This document shows positions 1 to 10,375 of a stretch of DNA of 54,965 nt, piece after piece. Source of the stretch: CBDCME01 sp965218865 (GTDB lineage Bacteria; Pseudomonadota; Alphaproteobacteria; JAAXGF01). The notes below the pieces were generated by a model. It was not told where the DNA came from. It saw nothing but the letters and a program-made list of their open reading frames with translations, and made no database searches. The stretch is from NCBI GenBank assembly GCA_965218865.1, contig CBDCME010000008.1, forward strand, positions 1-54,965. The letters are read 5' to 3'. Each line of letters begins with the position of its first letter. The stretch's first letter is position 1. A program made the translations under genes and the position numbers.

Positions 1-195
1 ATTGACCTGAACGCCTGCGCTTACAGTGTTGCAAACGTCATCGGTCTCGCTGACCACTAACGATTTGCTTCCTACGGTCAATGGAACGCCGACGTTGAAT
101 TCACCATTCACCACCCCGGCGGACTCGTCATTCACGTCTACGATTCCGATGACCGAGGTATTGTCTTTAACTCTCCCCGCTAGTGTTCCGCTCGA
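1..195 (-). pseudogene. Fragment of an Ig-like-domain surface protein, cut by an IS630 insertion
   Basis: Read on the minus strand, this stretch is open from about base 198 to the left edge, with no start codon in the window. The translation contains VKDNTSVIGIVDVNDES, then FNVGVPLTVGSKSLVVSETDD and VCNTVSAGVQVN. That spacing (variable D-N turn, F-V-V-L strand, L-x-x-G turn, S-x-T-D-D, V-x-V end strand) resembles one bacterial Ig-like repeat of a large secreted or cell-surface protein. The upstream (right-hand) side is replaced by the IS630 fragment that starts near base 200, so the gene is 5'-truncated here. The remainder lies outside the window. The family is inferred from pattern only. Confidence 0.4.
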
Positions 196-239
196 AACAA
201 AGGATTCCCAACGGGCGGATTTGATGCGACTTTTCCGGT

Positions 240-1049
240 ATGGGCAAGAAAGTGAGGATCCAGCTCGCGCCGGAGGATCGGGATCGGCTGGAGGCGTTGA
301 TCGCCAATGGCAATACGCCGCAGAAGCATGTCCGGCGTGCCCGGATCGTGCTCCTGGCCAGCGACGGTATCGGAACCGACGAGATTTGGCGTAGATTGGG
401 GGTGAGCAAACCGACCATTCGGCGCTGGCGGACACGCTATGTTGAGGCCGGCGTGGACGGCTTGTGCCGCGACAAGACGCGGCCGCCCGGCAAGGCACCG
501 CTGGGGGTGGAGGTGGTCAATCGGGTGCTCGAGAAGACGCTGACGGAGGCGCCGCCGGACGCCACACATTGGAGCCTGCGTACGATGGCCAGGGCGGTGG
601 GCATCGCGCCGTCGAGCGTTCAGGCGATCTGGAAGGCGCATGGCCTGAAGCCGCACCTGGTGGCGACCTTCAAGCTGTCGAACGACCCGCGATTTGCTGA
701 GAAGGTCGAGGATGTCGTTGGCTTGTATCTCAACCCGCCGGAGCGCGCCATCGTCCTGTCGGTGGACGAGAAATCCCAGATCCAGGCGCTCGATCGCACC
801 CAGCCGGGCCTGCCCATGAAGAAGGGCCGGGCCGGAACCATGACCCACGACTACAAGCGCCACGGCACCACCACACTGTTCGCCGCGCTCGACGGCCGGG
901 TGATCGGCCAATGCATGCAGAAGCACCGGCACCAGGAGTTTATCCGCTTCCTCAACAGGATCAACCGCGAGGTCGCGCCGGACCTCGAGGTCCATCTGAT
1001 CGCCGACAACTACGCCACCCACAAGCATACCAATCACCCTCTCAACTAG
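240..1049 (+). pseudogene. IS630-family transposase, C-terminally truncated
   Basis: The 269-residue product begins with a helix-turn-helix block (RRLGVSKPTIRRWRTRYVEA) and continues into the DDE catalytic domain. The first Asp is in LSVDEKSQIQALDRTQP and the second in IADNYATHKH. IS630 transposases normally run about 90 residues further and carry a third acidic residue after a P-x-H-x-x-W-L-N-type motif. Here the frame ends abruptly with NHPLN after the second Asp, so the catalytic Glu is missing and the protein should be inactive. The 3' border sits about 30 bp from the end of dctM, so the end of the element was lost by deletion or recombination. Confidence 0.85.
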
Positions 1050-1080
1050 ATCCGCCCGCATACTCCGACCCGGAGTCGGG

Positions 1081-2385
1081 CTAGTTGAAAAGGGTCCCGG
1101 GGAGAAACAGGCTGATCGACGGAAACGCTACCAAAAGGGCCAAACAGACAATCATGGCGACCCAAAAAGGCATGACGCCGGTAAAAATTTGGCTCATCGG
1201 CACGTCTTCGGCCACGGCTTTGACAACGAAAATGTTGAGGCCAACCGGGGGCGTGATCAGACCCAACTCGACCACGATCACGACCAATACTCCGAACCAA
1301 ATCGGGTCAAAGCCCAACTGAGTGACAATGGGGAAGACGATCGGCATCGTGATTACGAGCATCGCCAAGCCCTCCAAAAAGATTCCAAGAACAACGTACC
1401 CCAGGAGGATGGTGATCAACGTGCCGTATGGGCCAAGGTCCAGCGAGGCGAGCGCTGTCGAGATCGTCCCGGGAATGTCGGTCAGGGAAAGAAATGGTCC
1501 AAATACGCTCGCGCCGATAACGATAAAAAAGAGCATTGCGGTGGTTCTGACTGTGTCGACCATAACCGGAACAAAATGGCGCCACGACATGAGACGCCCG
1601 GCAAGCGCCACGGTCGATACCAGGAATGCGCCGACGGCTGCGGCTTCCGCCGGAGTGAAGACTCCCACGTAGATACCGCCGATCGATATCACAACGATAC
1701 CGGCCAAGGGCGATGCCGCGATCAGAGCGGACATTTTCTGATCGGCGCTAGCCTGAGGCCCCCGGGGTGCCACTTCGGGGTTCACCAAGGCCATCAGCCG
1801 GATCACGGCTATGAAGAGAGCAGTAAGAAGGATTCCCGGGATGATGCCGGCGATGAACAGTCGGCCGATCGAGGTCTCAGTGAGCAGAGCGTAGATAACG
1901 AATCCCGCGGAAGGGGGAATCAGGATGCCGAGCGTACCACCCGCGGCGATGGCACCGGTCGCCAGAGAGGGGCGATAGCCGAATCGACGCATCTCCGGCA
2001 GCGCCACCTTGCCCATTGTTACAGCGGTTGCAATGGAGGATCCACTGACTGCGGCGAAGCTCGCGCAACCCACCACCGCTGCCGAAGCAAGCCCCCCCGG
2101 CCGGCCGCCGACCCAGGCGTAAGCCGCGTCAAACAATCGACGGCTCAACCCCGACGTGCTCGCCACGTTGCCCATCAGAATGAAAAGGGGAATGATCACA
2201 AGGGTGTAAGTCGAACTGATGGAATAGGTCGCCGAGGTCATGGTGGACATCGCCGGCTTAAGTCCGCTGAGCAGGCCTATGCCGGCGAAACCGACCGCCA
2301 TCAGCGCCATGCCCACGGGAACGCGCAAGGCCATCAGTGCGAACAAAACGGCAAGGCCGGCCAGCCCTAAGTCCGTCTCATTCAT
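1081..2385 (-). CDS. dctM: TRAP transporter large permease, DctM type
   Basis: This is the large membrane subunit of a tripartite ATP-independent periplasmic transporter, which uses an ion gradient to import organic acids delivered by a DctP-type binding protein. The 434-residue product is almost entirely hydrophobic, with about 12 membrane segments. It has the family hallmarks: a short N-terminal helix, RVPVGMALM, glycine-rich re-entrant stretches (GGTLGILIPPSAGFVIYALLTE) and a final ELGLITPPVGLN segment. A start at 2385 is preferred over 2436 because it gives an ATGAATGA overlap with the dctQ stop and a GAGG Shine-Dalgarno eight bases upstream. It is the last gene of dctPQM. A short hairpin without a U-tract follows at about 1065-1080. 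The substrate cannot be read from sequence. Confidence 0.93.
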   Translation of the reverse strand: MNETDLGLAGLAVLFALMALRVPVGMALMAVGFAGIGLLSGLKPAMSTMTSATYSISSTYTLVIIPLFILMGNVASTSGLSRRLFDAAYAWVGGRPGGLASAAVVGCASFAAVSGSSIATAVTMGKVALPEMRRFGYRPSLATGAIAAGGTLGILIPPSAGFVIYALLTETSIGRLFIAGIIPGILLTALFIAVIRLMALVNPEVAPRGPQASADQKMSALIAASPLAGIVVISIGGIYVGVFTPAEAAAVGAFLVSTVALAGRLMSWRHFVPVMVDTVRTTAMLFFIVIGASVFGPFLSLTDIPGTISTALASLDLGPYGTLITILLGYVVLGIFLEGLAMLVITMPIVFPIVTQLGFDPIWFGVLVVIVVELGLITPPVGLNIFVVKAVAEDVPMSQIFTGVMPFWVAMIVCLALLVAFPSISLFLPGTLFN

Positions 2386-2884
2386 TTCCATGGCCTCGGT
2401 GTGACAGAAGAGCGACGAGATCGCGGGCCACGACAAGGGCGTAGCCCGTCATGCCGATGGCGATGAGCCCGTAAAGGGGCCAGATGGGAAGGCGCAACAG
2501 GTTGGTCGCGTCACTAAATACATCGGATTCTATTGCCTTTTCCACCGTGCGCCAGACGAGCAATCCGAGGACCGTGAGACTGAGTAGGCCGCTCAGGACA
2601 TCAGCGAAGAGGCGACCGAAACGGCCGAGCAGGCGGTCCAACACATCCACCCGAATGTGTCCGTTGGTCACGGCGCAATAGGGCATGGCAAGCATGATCA
2701 ACCCGATCAGCATCAATTCCGTGATTTCGACGGTGCCGAAGAGCGGCGCGTTTAAGAAATAACGCAGTGCGACGTCCGTCGTCGTCAAAAGCATGACGGC
2801 GACCAGAAAAAGGCCCGATACGACGGCGGGGATTCGCAGCAGCCAGCTGAGCTGCGTGCGATTCTCAGCCGAACCCTTTTTCAT
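2378..2884 (-). CDS. dctQ: TRAP transporter small permease, DctQ type
   Basis: This is the small membrane subunit of the TRAP transporter, with four predicted transmembrane helices; it holds the binding protein and large permease together in the inner membrane. The sequence shows the family pattern: a first helix with the VALRYFLNAPLFGTVEITEL segment, the conserved H-I-R-V-D-V motif after helix 2 (NGHIRVDVLDRLL), and a final W-P-L-Y-x-L-x-A-I-G helix. I place the start at the ATG at 2884, with GGAAG eight bases upstream, rather than at the in-frame TTG at 2899. It gives 168 residues, overlaps dctM by eight bases and follows the dctP stop by 15 bases, so all three genes are probably one transcript. 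Confidence 0.92.
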   Translation of the reverse strand: MKKGSAENRTQLSWLLRIPAVVSGLFLVAVMLLTTTDVALRYFLNAPLFGTVEITELMLIGLIMLAMPYCAVTNGHIRVDVLDRLLGRFGRLFADVLSGLLSLTVLGLLVWRTVEKAIESDVFSDATNLLRLPIWPLYGLIAIGMTGYALVVARDLVALLSHRGHGNE

Positions 2885-2899
2885 GCACGTCGCTTCCAA

Positions 2900-3907
2900 T
2901 CATTTGCCTGACACGACGCCAACGAATGCGCGCGCAGCAATGCCGAGAGACTCCAGGTCGGCGACCACCCGTTCGAGAATCGTCTTCGAGGCCCCATCGA
3001 TCCTGTCCGCCTCCTCGGGTGCCAATTCGATCACTGCGTTTCCCGCCTGACGCATGGAGTCGAGCCCGGCGTCGGATATTCCGACCCACGAATCGTAGAG
3101 TTGTTCGCTGAGGGACAAACCGGCGAGGCGATCGAGCGCGATCTGCCCTTCGGAACCGAGGTCATTCCAGGTTTCCAGATTCATAGCCAGGAAAAACGTC
3201 GTCAGAACCGAGTCCATACCGACGGTCACGGTGTCCGCCACCTCCTGCAAGCCGAACGATTGTGCCGCTCCCGGATCGATAAGCGCCCCGTCGACCACGC
3301 CCGTCTGAACCGCGTTATACATTTGCGTGACCGGCATGAACACCGGCGTGGCCCCCCAGGCTTCGACAAGCCTTGCCCCGGACTCGGCGGCGACGCGAAT
3401 CTTGAGACCCCGAAGGTCGTCGACGGAACGAATCTGCCTTTCACGCATGAAAAGAGCCGCTGGCCTAATGTTCCAGAGAGCGAGGACCTTTACGCGTCGA
3501 AACTCTTCGGCGAAGAGACCCTGGTCAAACGCCTTGTTGAGCCCTCGCGTCAAATCCTTGGCATCGTCCACGATACCGGGGTATTCGGAGAGCAACATGC
3601 GCGGGAAGCGGGGAGCCGTGTACCCCGGAAGGGCAAATACGATGTCGGCAATCCCATCCACTACGCGATTGAATTGTTGTACAGGATTGGCCCCGAGCTC
3701 ACCCCCTGGAAAGATGCGAATCGTGATCGCCCCATTTGTCGCCTTCGACAATTCCTCGCCCAACGCCTCGAAGACGCCATGATAGGGATGCTGTACAGCA
3801 AGGAAGTGGGCAAGCCTGAGCTCCTTTGCCGTGGCGCGCGGACCAAACATAACCGGTAGCGTGGCGAGGACCATCCCAACGAATATAGTGCCAACCAACC
3901 GTTTCAT
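2900..3907 (-). CDS. dctP: TRAP transporter periplasmic substrate-binding protein, DctP type
   Basis: This is the periplasmic receptor of the TRAP system. The 335-residue product starts with MKRLVGTIFVGMVLAT and has a signal peptide ending near GPRATA, followed by KELRLAHFLAVQHPYH, typical of DctP mature N-termini. The conserved central region GLKIRVAAESGARLVEAWGA contains the Arg that binds the substrate carboxylate, and MNLETWNDL matches the usual hinge motif. The open frame extends 64 codons further upstream, but that part lacks a signal sequence, so I chose 3907, with a weak GGGCGGA upstream. It is the first gene of dctPQM. The 260 bases upstream, to the IS6 remnant, hold no gene I recognise. 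Confidence 0.92.
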   Translation of the reverse strand: MKRLVGTIFVGMVLATLPVMFGPRATAKELRLAHFLAVQHPYHGVFEALGEELSKATNGAITIRIFPGGELGANPVQQFNRVVDGIADIVFALPGYTAPRFPRMLLSEYPGIVDDAKDLTRGLNKAFDQGLFAEEFRRVKVLALWNIRPAALFMRERQIRSVDDLRGLKIRVAAESGARLVEAWGATPVFMPVTQMYNAVQTGVVDGALIDPGAAQSFGLQEVADTVTVGMDSVLTTFFLAMNLETWNDLGSEGQIALDRLAGLSLSEQLYDSWVGISDAGLDSMRQAGNAVIELAPEEADRIDGASKTILERVVADLESLGIAARAFVGVVSGK

Positions 3908-4166
3908 GGTCCGCCCATTCACCGACGCCGGGTCAGCCATGACGGCCGCCTGGTCAACTGAATAATTCCACAACCCGCCTCCCCGACGATCAGCACCTGA
4001 GCGCCCAGGCGTCCGAATCGGTCGGAAGATTTCGCCGCGTAGACAACGTGGGGCGGGTAAGCGATGAGGGCAAGCACACCTCGGTGCCCACCTCGGCAAC
4101 CACGCAGCACCACGAAAACCTATCAGAAGAGTGTCGGCATGGATATGGCCGCGTGCGGGGCATTGT

Positions 4167-4497
4167 CAGACTAAATAAGCGTGAGCTGGCTGATCTGACC
4201 GGGCGTTCATGACTCTCAGGCGGTGAGTTGTCGCTATTCAGCGAGCGCGGCAGCGCGGTTCTGCTTGAAGATTTCGCGATGGTTGAGGTGGCGGTCCTGG
4301 TTGAGGTGGTTGTGGAATGAAGCGTGGACTGCGGCGAATTTTTGGAGGGCCTTTACGTCCCTGAACCTGGCCATCTCTCCTTCTTTTCGTCGGAACGGCT
4401 GGTGTGAGTTTTCGGCCCGGTTATTGAGCCAGCGACCGCATTCCTGACGCTTTGCGATCCCAATGGTTTTCAACGCGGCCGACCGGTAAGACCCAGC
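4167..4497 (-). pseudogene. IS6-family transposase remnant, copy 1 (C-terminal part)
   Basis: Minus-strand translation gives the C-terminal third of an IS6-family transposase: GSYRSAALKTIGIAKRQECG, then RWLNNRAENSHQPFRRKE and MARFRDVKALQKFAAVHASF. The frame meets TAG directly after AALAE, where the reading continues R-Q-L-T-A before a second stop. IS6 proteins normally end AALAEWRQL, so the Trp codon has become a nonsense codon. The N-terminal two thirds are absent and the upstream part is fused out of frame to an IS110 start. The 3' 262 bp (4167-4428) recur at 4678-4935. Confidence 0.75.
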
Positions 4498-4680
4498 GGC
4501 GCAGCTTCCGCCGTAGTACCGCTCGCCCCTCACCATCAGCACCGTGAACCTGGAACACCGTCTTTGCCAGATCAAACCCAATTGTCTTAATATCCATCGT
4601 GGACGCTCCCTCTGTCTGGGTTGTTCAACACACTCCAGTATGGCTCATCGTGAAGCCGTAGGGGGCGTCCATACCATCAG
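4495..4680 (-). pseudogene. IS110-family transposase 5' end remnant
   Basis: Reading minus from the ATG at 4597 gives MDIKTIGFDLAKTVFQVHGA followed by DGEGRAVLRRKLRR, the start of an IS110-family (RuvC-like DEDD) transposase containing its first catalytic Asp. The frame then runs into the IS6 remnant near base 4495. The 80 bases upstream (4598-4680) look like the untranslated left end of the same element. Only about 35 codons survive, so this is a scar of insertion and deletion. Confidence 0.7.
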
Positions 4681-4938
4681 ACTAAATAAGCGTGAGCTGG
4701 CTGATCGGGGCGTTCATGACTCTCAGGCGGTGAGTTGTCGCTATTCAGCGAGCGCGGCAGCGCGGTTCTGCTTGAAGATTTCGCGATGGTTGAGGTGGCG
4801 GTCCTGGTTGAGGTGGTTGTGGAATGAAGCGTGGACTGCGGCGAATTTTTGGAGGGCCTTTACGTCCCTGAACCTGGCCATCTCTCCTTCTTTTCGTCGG
4901 AACGGCTGGTGTGAGTTTTCGGCCCGGTTATTGAGACG
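4678..4938 (-). pseudogene. IS6-family transposase remnant, copy 2
   Basis: This second copy repeats the 3' part of the IS6 remnant, including the same nonsense codon after AALAE and the NNRAENSHQPFRRKE motif. It differs from copy 1 by a 4-base deletion (CTGATCTGACCGGGCG versus CTGATCGGGGCG). It stops at about 4935, where the sequence changes to unrelated DNA. The shared nonsense mutation shows that the mutation preceded the duplication. Confidence 0.75.
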
Positions 4939-5336
4939 GTCCGTCACAATTAACCTGACGGAGGGAATTTTTGGCTCGACGGTCGCTGGCTCTGAAGCAG
5001 AAAGCATTCTCGACTGAGAGAACCAGACGCCCCGATTCACGTCAATCCCGGAACGGAGAATCTGTAACAGGCTCTTGAGTATTCGAAATAAATTACCACG
5101 CCGGCGAGAGCGGGCACCGCTCCGTCGGCAAACGCGCCAGGAGGTCACCCGGCGAAAGCGCCCGTGGCTCGATAATAAACCCATCCAACGCAGTTCTTCA
5201 ACCGCCCCATTCGCGAATCCGCAGGATTTCTTGCACGAGTTCGCCCGCCATTGTCGTCCTCCGAGAGGGAATTGGGCGTCTAGGTATAAAGGGGTTTTTT
5301 TAAAAGCATGTAGAATCAAATCGAGATAGAACTTGC
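4939..5336. other. Unassigned stretch without a recognisable gene
   Basis: About 400 bases lie between the IS6 remnant and the next hypothetical gene. A minus-strand frame stays open here only as an extension of the IS6 remnant frame and shows no family resemblance. A short minus-strand reading MAGELVQEILRIREWGG stops after 17 codons. A T-run near 5294-5301 follows no convincing hairpin. I see degraded sequence and assign no function. Confidence 0.4.
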
Positions 5337-5663
5337 TTATATATTTTTCGATTTTGAAGAACTCTCTTCCGCCTCGCGATAAATCCTTTTCAGCCACCGA
5401 AGCCACTCTGGCGAATCGCGTTCATCGTTTTCATCCATTTTTCCTCTGAATCGTGAGATTTTTGAAGGACAAGTACTGCGTGCCGCAAAGTCGGAATGCT
5501 CCCTGAACCATTTTCGAAACTCGACTTTGAGCCGCGCGACATCCTGCGAACAAACGATTCGTTCTTGCCGCGTTTCCTGGTTTAACGAATCAAGCTGGCG
5601 TTCCAACGTGGATCGCCGTTGTTCGATCGCCGGGTTGCTTGGGTTTCGTTCAAGGTGAGACAT
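5337..5663 (-). CDS. Hypothetical protein, charged
   Basis: The 108-residue product is rich in Arg, Glu and Ser and has no membrane segment or signal peptide. An N-terminal region of about 45 residues (EQRRSTLERQLDSLNQETRQ) is predicted to form a coiled coil. The C-terminal half has several Trp-containing charged stretches (EFRKWFREH, SPEWLRWLKRIYREAEES). I do not recognise the family. It is divergent from the peroxiredoxin gene, 79 bases away, so the two could share a regulatory region. It could also be a decayed gene. Confidence 0.4.
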   Translation of the reverse strand: MSHLERNPSNPAIEQRRSTLERQLDSLNQETRQERIVCSQDVARLKVEFRKWFREHSDFAARSTCPSKISRFRGKMDENDERDSPEWLRWLKRIYREAEESSSKSKNI

Positions 5664-5742
5664 TCACGGATTCGTGAGTGGGCATAAACACATCTGCGGC
5701 ATATAGTAACGGGGTTGGAAGATGTTTTGAGGGAGGAAGGTT

Positions 5743-6399
5743 ATGAGTCTGAGAATCAACGATATAGCGCCGGATTTCACGGCCGAAACCACACAGGGCA
5801 GCATAAAGTTCCATGAGTGGATTGGCGACGGGTGGTGCATTCTGTTCTCGCACCCAAAGGACTTTACACCGATTTGCACCACGGAACTTGGCTACGCGGC
5901 CGGCATGAAGCCGGAGTTCACCAAGCGCAGCTGCAAGATCATCGGCATTAGCGTCGATGGCGTTCGCGATCACTCTAAATGGTCGGAGGACATCGAAAAG
6001 TCGCAAGGGCACGCCGTCAACTATCCGCTGATCGGCGATCCCACCCTGGATGTCGTAAAGCTCTACGACATGTTGCCAGCGGATGTGGGTCACACGGCGG
6101 AAGGCCGAACGCCAGCCGATAACGCCACCGCGCGCTCGGTCTTCGTGATCGGGCCGGACAAGAAAATTAAGGCAACACTTACCTATCCGATGAGTACGGG
6201 GCGCAATTTCGACGAAATCCTGCGTCTGCTCGATTCTTGCCAGCTCACTGCCAAGGAGCAGGTCGCGACGCCTGTCAACTGGAAGCAGGGCGAGGACGTC
6301 GTTATCGTCCCTGCGGTGTCTGATGACGATGCAAAGAAGAAATATCCCAATGGCTGGAAGTCGCCGCTGCCCTACATCAGAATCGTGCCGCAGCCGTAA
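5743..6399 (+). CDS. 1-Cys peroxiredoxin (Prx6 type)
   Basis: The product reduces hydrogen peroxide and organic hydroperoxides in the cytoplasm through a single peroxidatic cysteine. The 218-residue length matches the Prx6 subfamily. The catalytic P-x-x-x-T-x-x-C motif is HPKDFTPICTTEL, with the peroxidatic Cys at residue 45. The C-terminal extension typical of Prx6 (QVATPVNWKQGEDVVIVPAV and YPNGWKSPLPYIR) is present, and there is no second cysteine in a resolving position. The start is clear, with GGGAGGAAGG just upstream of the ATG. The gene stands alone between the hypothetical gene and an intron relic, and I see no OxyR site I could defend. Confidence 0.95.
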   Translation: MSLRINDIAPDFTAETTQGSIKFHEWIGDGWCILFSHPKDFTPICTTELGYAAGMKPEFTKRSCKIIGISVDGVRDHSKWSEDIEKSQGHAVNYPLIGDPTLDVVKLYDMLPADVGHTAEGRTPADNATARSVFVIGPDKKIKATLTYPMSTGRNFDEILRLLDSCQLTAKEQVATPVNWKQGEDVVIVPAVSDDDAKKKYPNGWKSPLPYIRIVPQP

Positions 6400-6540
6400 G
6401 CGGCTCACTCAACACACCTTAACTGTGATAAGACCGCCTCGTTAGGTTTTGCGGGGCCGCCCTTTTCATTTTGGGTGTAACATTCATGGCTATCGGAATG
6501 GTCGCGGTAGGGAGGCGGGTTGCCCCGCTCCCCCCGCGCA

Positions 6541-6573
6541 GATCCCGGCGTGCGCTGCTAACGCACCGGGCTC
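6541..6573 (-). ncRNA. Group II intron domain V
   Basis: On the minus strand the 33 bases start GAGCCCGGTGCG and end CGCACGCCGGGATC. They form the short hairpin with the AGC catalytic triad at bases 2-4 that defines domain V. It lies just after the maturase gene, as expected. Confidence 0.8.
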
Positions 6574-7232
6574 CTCCCTCGGGTTGTGGCGTCGAAGCGG
6601 TGACAGGGTAGCGGGTGTACTATCTTGATTGGCGGGAAGAAGCGGTTGACGAGGCGCTTGATCTTGTCCCAGTTGACGAGCGCACGTTGGCTGCGGCGCT
6701 TAAGTGACCGCCACCAAAGGTCCCGAACACGGGAGAAGAACCAGGTCACGCTTCGGGCGTTCAGGGGAACGGCGTAGTAGTTCAGATGCCCGATGAGCAT
6801 CTTGTTGAGCCACGCGCCGGTCACCTGGATGGGATCGTGCAGACGTTTGCGTAATTCCATCTTGATCGCCTTGAGCCGTGCCCGCATCCGTTTCTTGATC
6901 GTCTTGCGCCCGATAACAAAACACCCGCTGATCCAGGATCGCGTACAGAAGTGGGTAAAACCGAGGAAGTCGAATGTCTCCGGCTTCCCCTGCCCCAGCC
7001 TTCTGCGTTGCTCGACCGCGTGGCGGCCAAACCGGGTTAGCCGGGTCTTGTCCGGGTGCAAGGCCAACTCGAACTTGCCCATCCTTTCGTGCAGGTCCTG
7101 CAGAAAGGTCCTCGCCTCATGTTCATGCTGGAAGCCGACAATGGTGTCGTCCGCGTAGCGGATGACGATCACGTCGCCGCTCGCCTTACGACGCCAGCGA
7201 AGGACCCACAGGTCGAATACGTAGTGCAGATA
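6558..7232 (-). pseudogene. Group II intron reverse transcriptase/maturase, C-terminal half
   Basis: The conserved frame starts at YLHYVFDLW, the end of RT block 4, followed by the catalytic block 5 IVIRYADDTIVGFQ with the YADD box. Then come the block 6-7 residues LALHPDKTRLTRFG and FDFLGFTHF. A maturase domain X region (VTWFFSRVRDLWWRSLKRRS) and the terminal NWDKIKRLVNRFFPP motif follow. The first half, including the finger and GTPQGG blocks, is absent, and the codons upstream of 7232 are unrelated. No HNH endonuclease domain is visible. Confidence 0.85.
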
Positions 7233-7353
7233 TCCGAAGGCTTCCGAGGGAGCTCTGCCGCATGGCGAAGGTTGATCACGTGCCACGGTGTCGTCGCGAG
7301 ACATCAGCCTAAATTGGCCGTCCACCGTGTGCCTTGCGGTGAAGTCAGTCGGA

Positions 7354-7450
<97 letters not shown>

Positions 7451-7734
7451 CTACCGGCTAGACCCGGCCCTACAGGTCCACGGTCGATCACGGCCGTTCT
7501 CCCTCCAAGAGCGGACGCCCGCGCCGGCCGCGTCGGTGCGGAACCGCTGGCTTCCTCGGGCACGATCTCGGCGTACGATCGACCTGCCGGTCGGCTCGCG
7601 CGCGCGTCCGAGGATCTCCCGGAGGCGGCCCGTCGCCCGCCCCATGGCCGGCCGCTAGCCCGACTTCAGCAATTCGATGGTTTGGCGACAGCTAACATGT
7701 TGATTTTCATAGATTCGACCTGCTGAGGTCGGCA

Positions 7735-8005
7735 CTACAGTGAAGGTGGTTGGGGGATCGATTTCTGGCTGGGCGAGACCAGGCGCGGGGGTTGTTGGGG
7801 TGGCAATGTCATTTTGAGGCGCTGGAGGATGAGCTGCTGATCCTTTTCCGGTTGGGTATAGCGCGAGAGGATGATTTCGCGGTCGTCGGTGGTCGGGAGA
7901 TGGACATCGACCATCTGGATCGCGGCTATCTTTTCCAGCGCCGCCCTTGGGGTCAGGCCGGGCGCCAGGGCGCGCAGACGTTGCTTGAGCGTGACCTGGA
8001 GGCAA
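7735..8005 (-). pseudogene. Transposase C-terminal remnant, probably IS1634 type
   Basis: A minus-strand frame of about 87 codons with no start codon ends at the TAG at 7735. It contains LKQRLRALAPGLTPRAALEK, MVDVHLPTTDDREIILSRYT, QPEKDQQLILQRLK and LPPQQPPRL. The pattern VDVHLPTTDGREx-x-x-x-RYTQPE is, from memory, the end of IS1634-type (IS4 superfamily) transposases. The rest of the gene is absent and the left end of groEL begins 50 bases away. The stretch 7451-7734 shows no gene I can support. Confidence 0.5.
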
Positions 8006-8053
8006 TAAACTCACAAACAACGTGCGGCCCGACGGCCGATAAGAGCTGATGGA

Positions 8054-9706
<1,653 letters not shown>

Positions 9707-9745
9707 GTTCCCTTACTCCTTAGTTGGTTCCTGATCCGCGACCGC

Positions 9746-10060
9746 CTACGCCGCTTGTTTGACGCTCTCGGGTGCGTCGATGATGCCCATGACATCCGAT
9801 TCCTTCATGATCAACACGTCTTCACCGTCGATCTTGACCTCCGTTCCGGACCATTTGCCGAAAAGAATTCGGTCCCCGGCCTTGACGTCCAAGGGCACCA
9901 ATTTGCCGCTTTCGTCACGGGCACCCGGCCCGACGGCGATAACCTCGCCCTCCATGGGCTTCTCCTTCACGGTATCGGGAATGATCACGCCGCCGTCGGA
10001 CTTTTCCTGCTGGTCGACCCGGCGAACAACCACGCGGTCGTGTAACGGTCTGAACTTCAT
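9746..10060 (-). CDS. groES: Co-chaperonin GroES
   Basis: GroES is the lid of the chaperonin cage. I chose the start MKFRPLHDRVVVRR at 10060 because GGGAGAACC lies eight bases upstream; the ten extra N-terminal codons of the longer frame are not found in GroES. The 104-residue product has the mobile loop EKSDGGVIIPDTVKEKP that contacts GroEL, plus the family motifs VIAVGPGARDESG and VKAGDRILFGKWSGTEVKID. It is the first gene of the operon. A CIRCE-like operator and a sigma-70-like promoter lie directly upstream. Confidence 0.98.
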   Translation of the reverse strand: MKFRPLHDRVVVRRVDQQEKSDGGVIIPDTVKEKPMEGEVIAVGPGARDESGKLVPLDVKAGDRILFGKWSGTEVKIDGEDVLIMKESDVMGIIDAPESVKQAA

Positions 10061-10111
10061 CGATGGTTCTCCCTGACTGAAGTTGGCCAAACGAAATGAA
10101 TGCTGAGATGG

Positions 10112-10138
10112 TTAGCGCTCTCTCGAGGCGAGCGACAA
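10112..10138 (-). promoter_or_regulatory. CIRCE-like operator (HrcA site) of groESL
   Basis: The sequence TTAGCGCTC-N9-GAGCGACAA lies 52 bases upstream of the groES start. The CIRCE consensus is TTAGCACTC-N9-GAGTGCTAA. The left half matches eight of nine bases and the right half six of nine, with the exact nine-base spacer. It sits just after the predicted -10 element, where HrcA repressor would block transcription until heat shock. The weaker right half may lower affinity. Confidence 0.7.
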
Positions 10139-10147
10139 GACGCTACT

Positions 10148-10176
10148 GAGCTAGAGTCTTGTGGGTCCGCTGTCAA
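10148..10176 (-). promoter_or_regulatory. Predicted housekeeping promoter of groESL
   Basis: On the minus strand TTGACA (10176-10171), a 17-base spacer and TAGCTC (10153-10148) form a sigma-70-like promoter. Its transcription start would fall at the edge of the CIRCE-like operator. The -35 is perfect and the -10 is imperfect, as is common in alphaproteobacteria. Confidence 0.55.
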
Positions 10177-10352
10177 GGGTGGGGCAGAGATTCCCACTCT
10201 TTACCCTCCCATCTACAGCGTGAGCCCGCGGCGTCAAGAATTCAACTGTCAGTCCGTAGACGCACCTGACGCCCAGTTGTATCTTGGTGAATCACCATTA
10301 CGGACCTGTCGGCTCCCCCGCTGGTCCCGACATGGTGTAGCTCGATGACCTT

Positions 10353-10375
10353 GCCCCGCTTCGGCGGGGCTTTTC
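10353..10375 (+). terminator. Rho-independent terminator
   Basis: GCCCCGC-TTCG-GCGGGGC forms a seven-base-pair stem with a stable TTCG tetraloop, followed by TTTTCTT. The U-tract is on the plus strand. No plus-strand gene that it would end is recognisable between 10177 and 10352, so it may end a lost gene or a small RNA. It also lies just past the stop of the minus-strand gene at 10376. Confidence 0.75.

Larger units (their letters stand above)
6510..7235 (-). mobile_element. 3' half of a group II intron (degraded)
   Basis: The C-terminal half of an intron reverse transcriptase is followed, in the proper order on the minus strand, by an intron domain V at 6541-6573 and a domain VI-like GC-rich tail to about 6510. 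The 5' half of the intron and of its RT gene is missing. At about 7235 the sequence switches to unrelated plus-strand intron DNA. It cannot splice or retrohome without the missing half. Confidence 0.75.

Noticed and set aside
1189..2370. 393-codon plus-strand frame opposite dctM
   Set aside because: Highly charged antisense of a membrane protein gene, no family resemblance.
6400..6480. GC-rich stretch after the peroxiredoxin gene considered as its terminator
   Set aside because: GCGGGGCCGCCC followed by TTTT does not form a convincing symmetrical stem.
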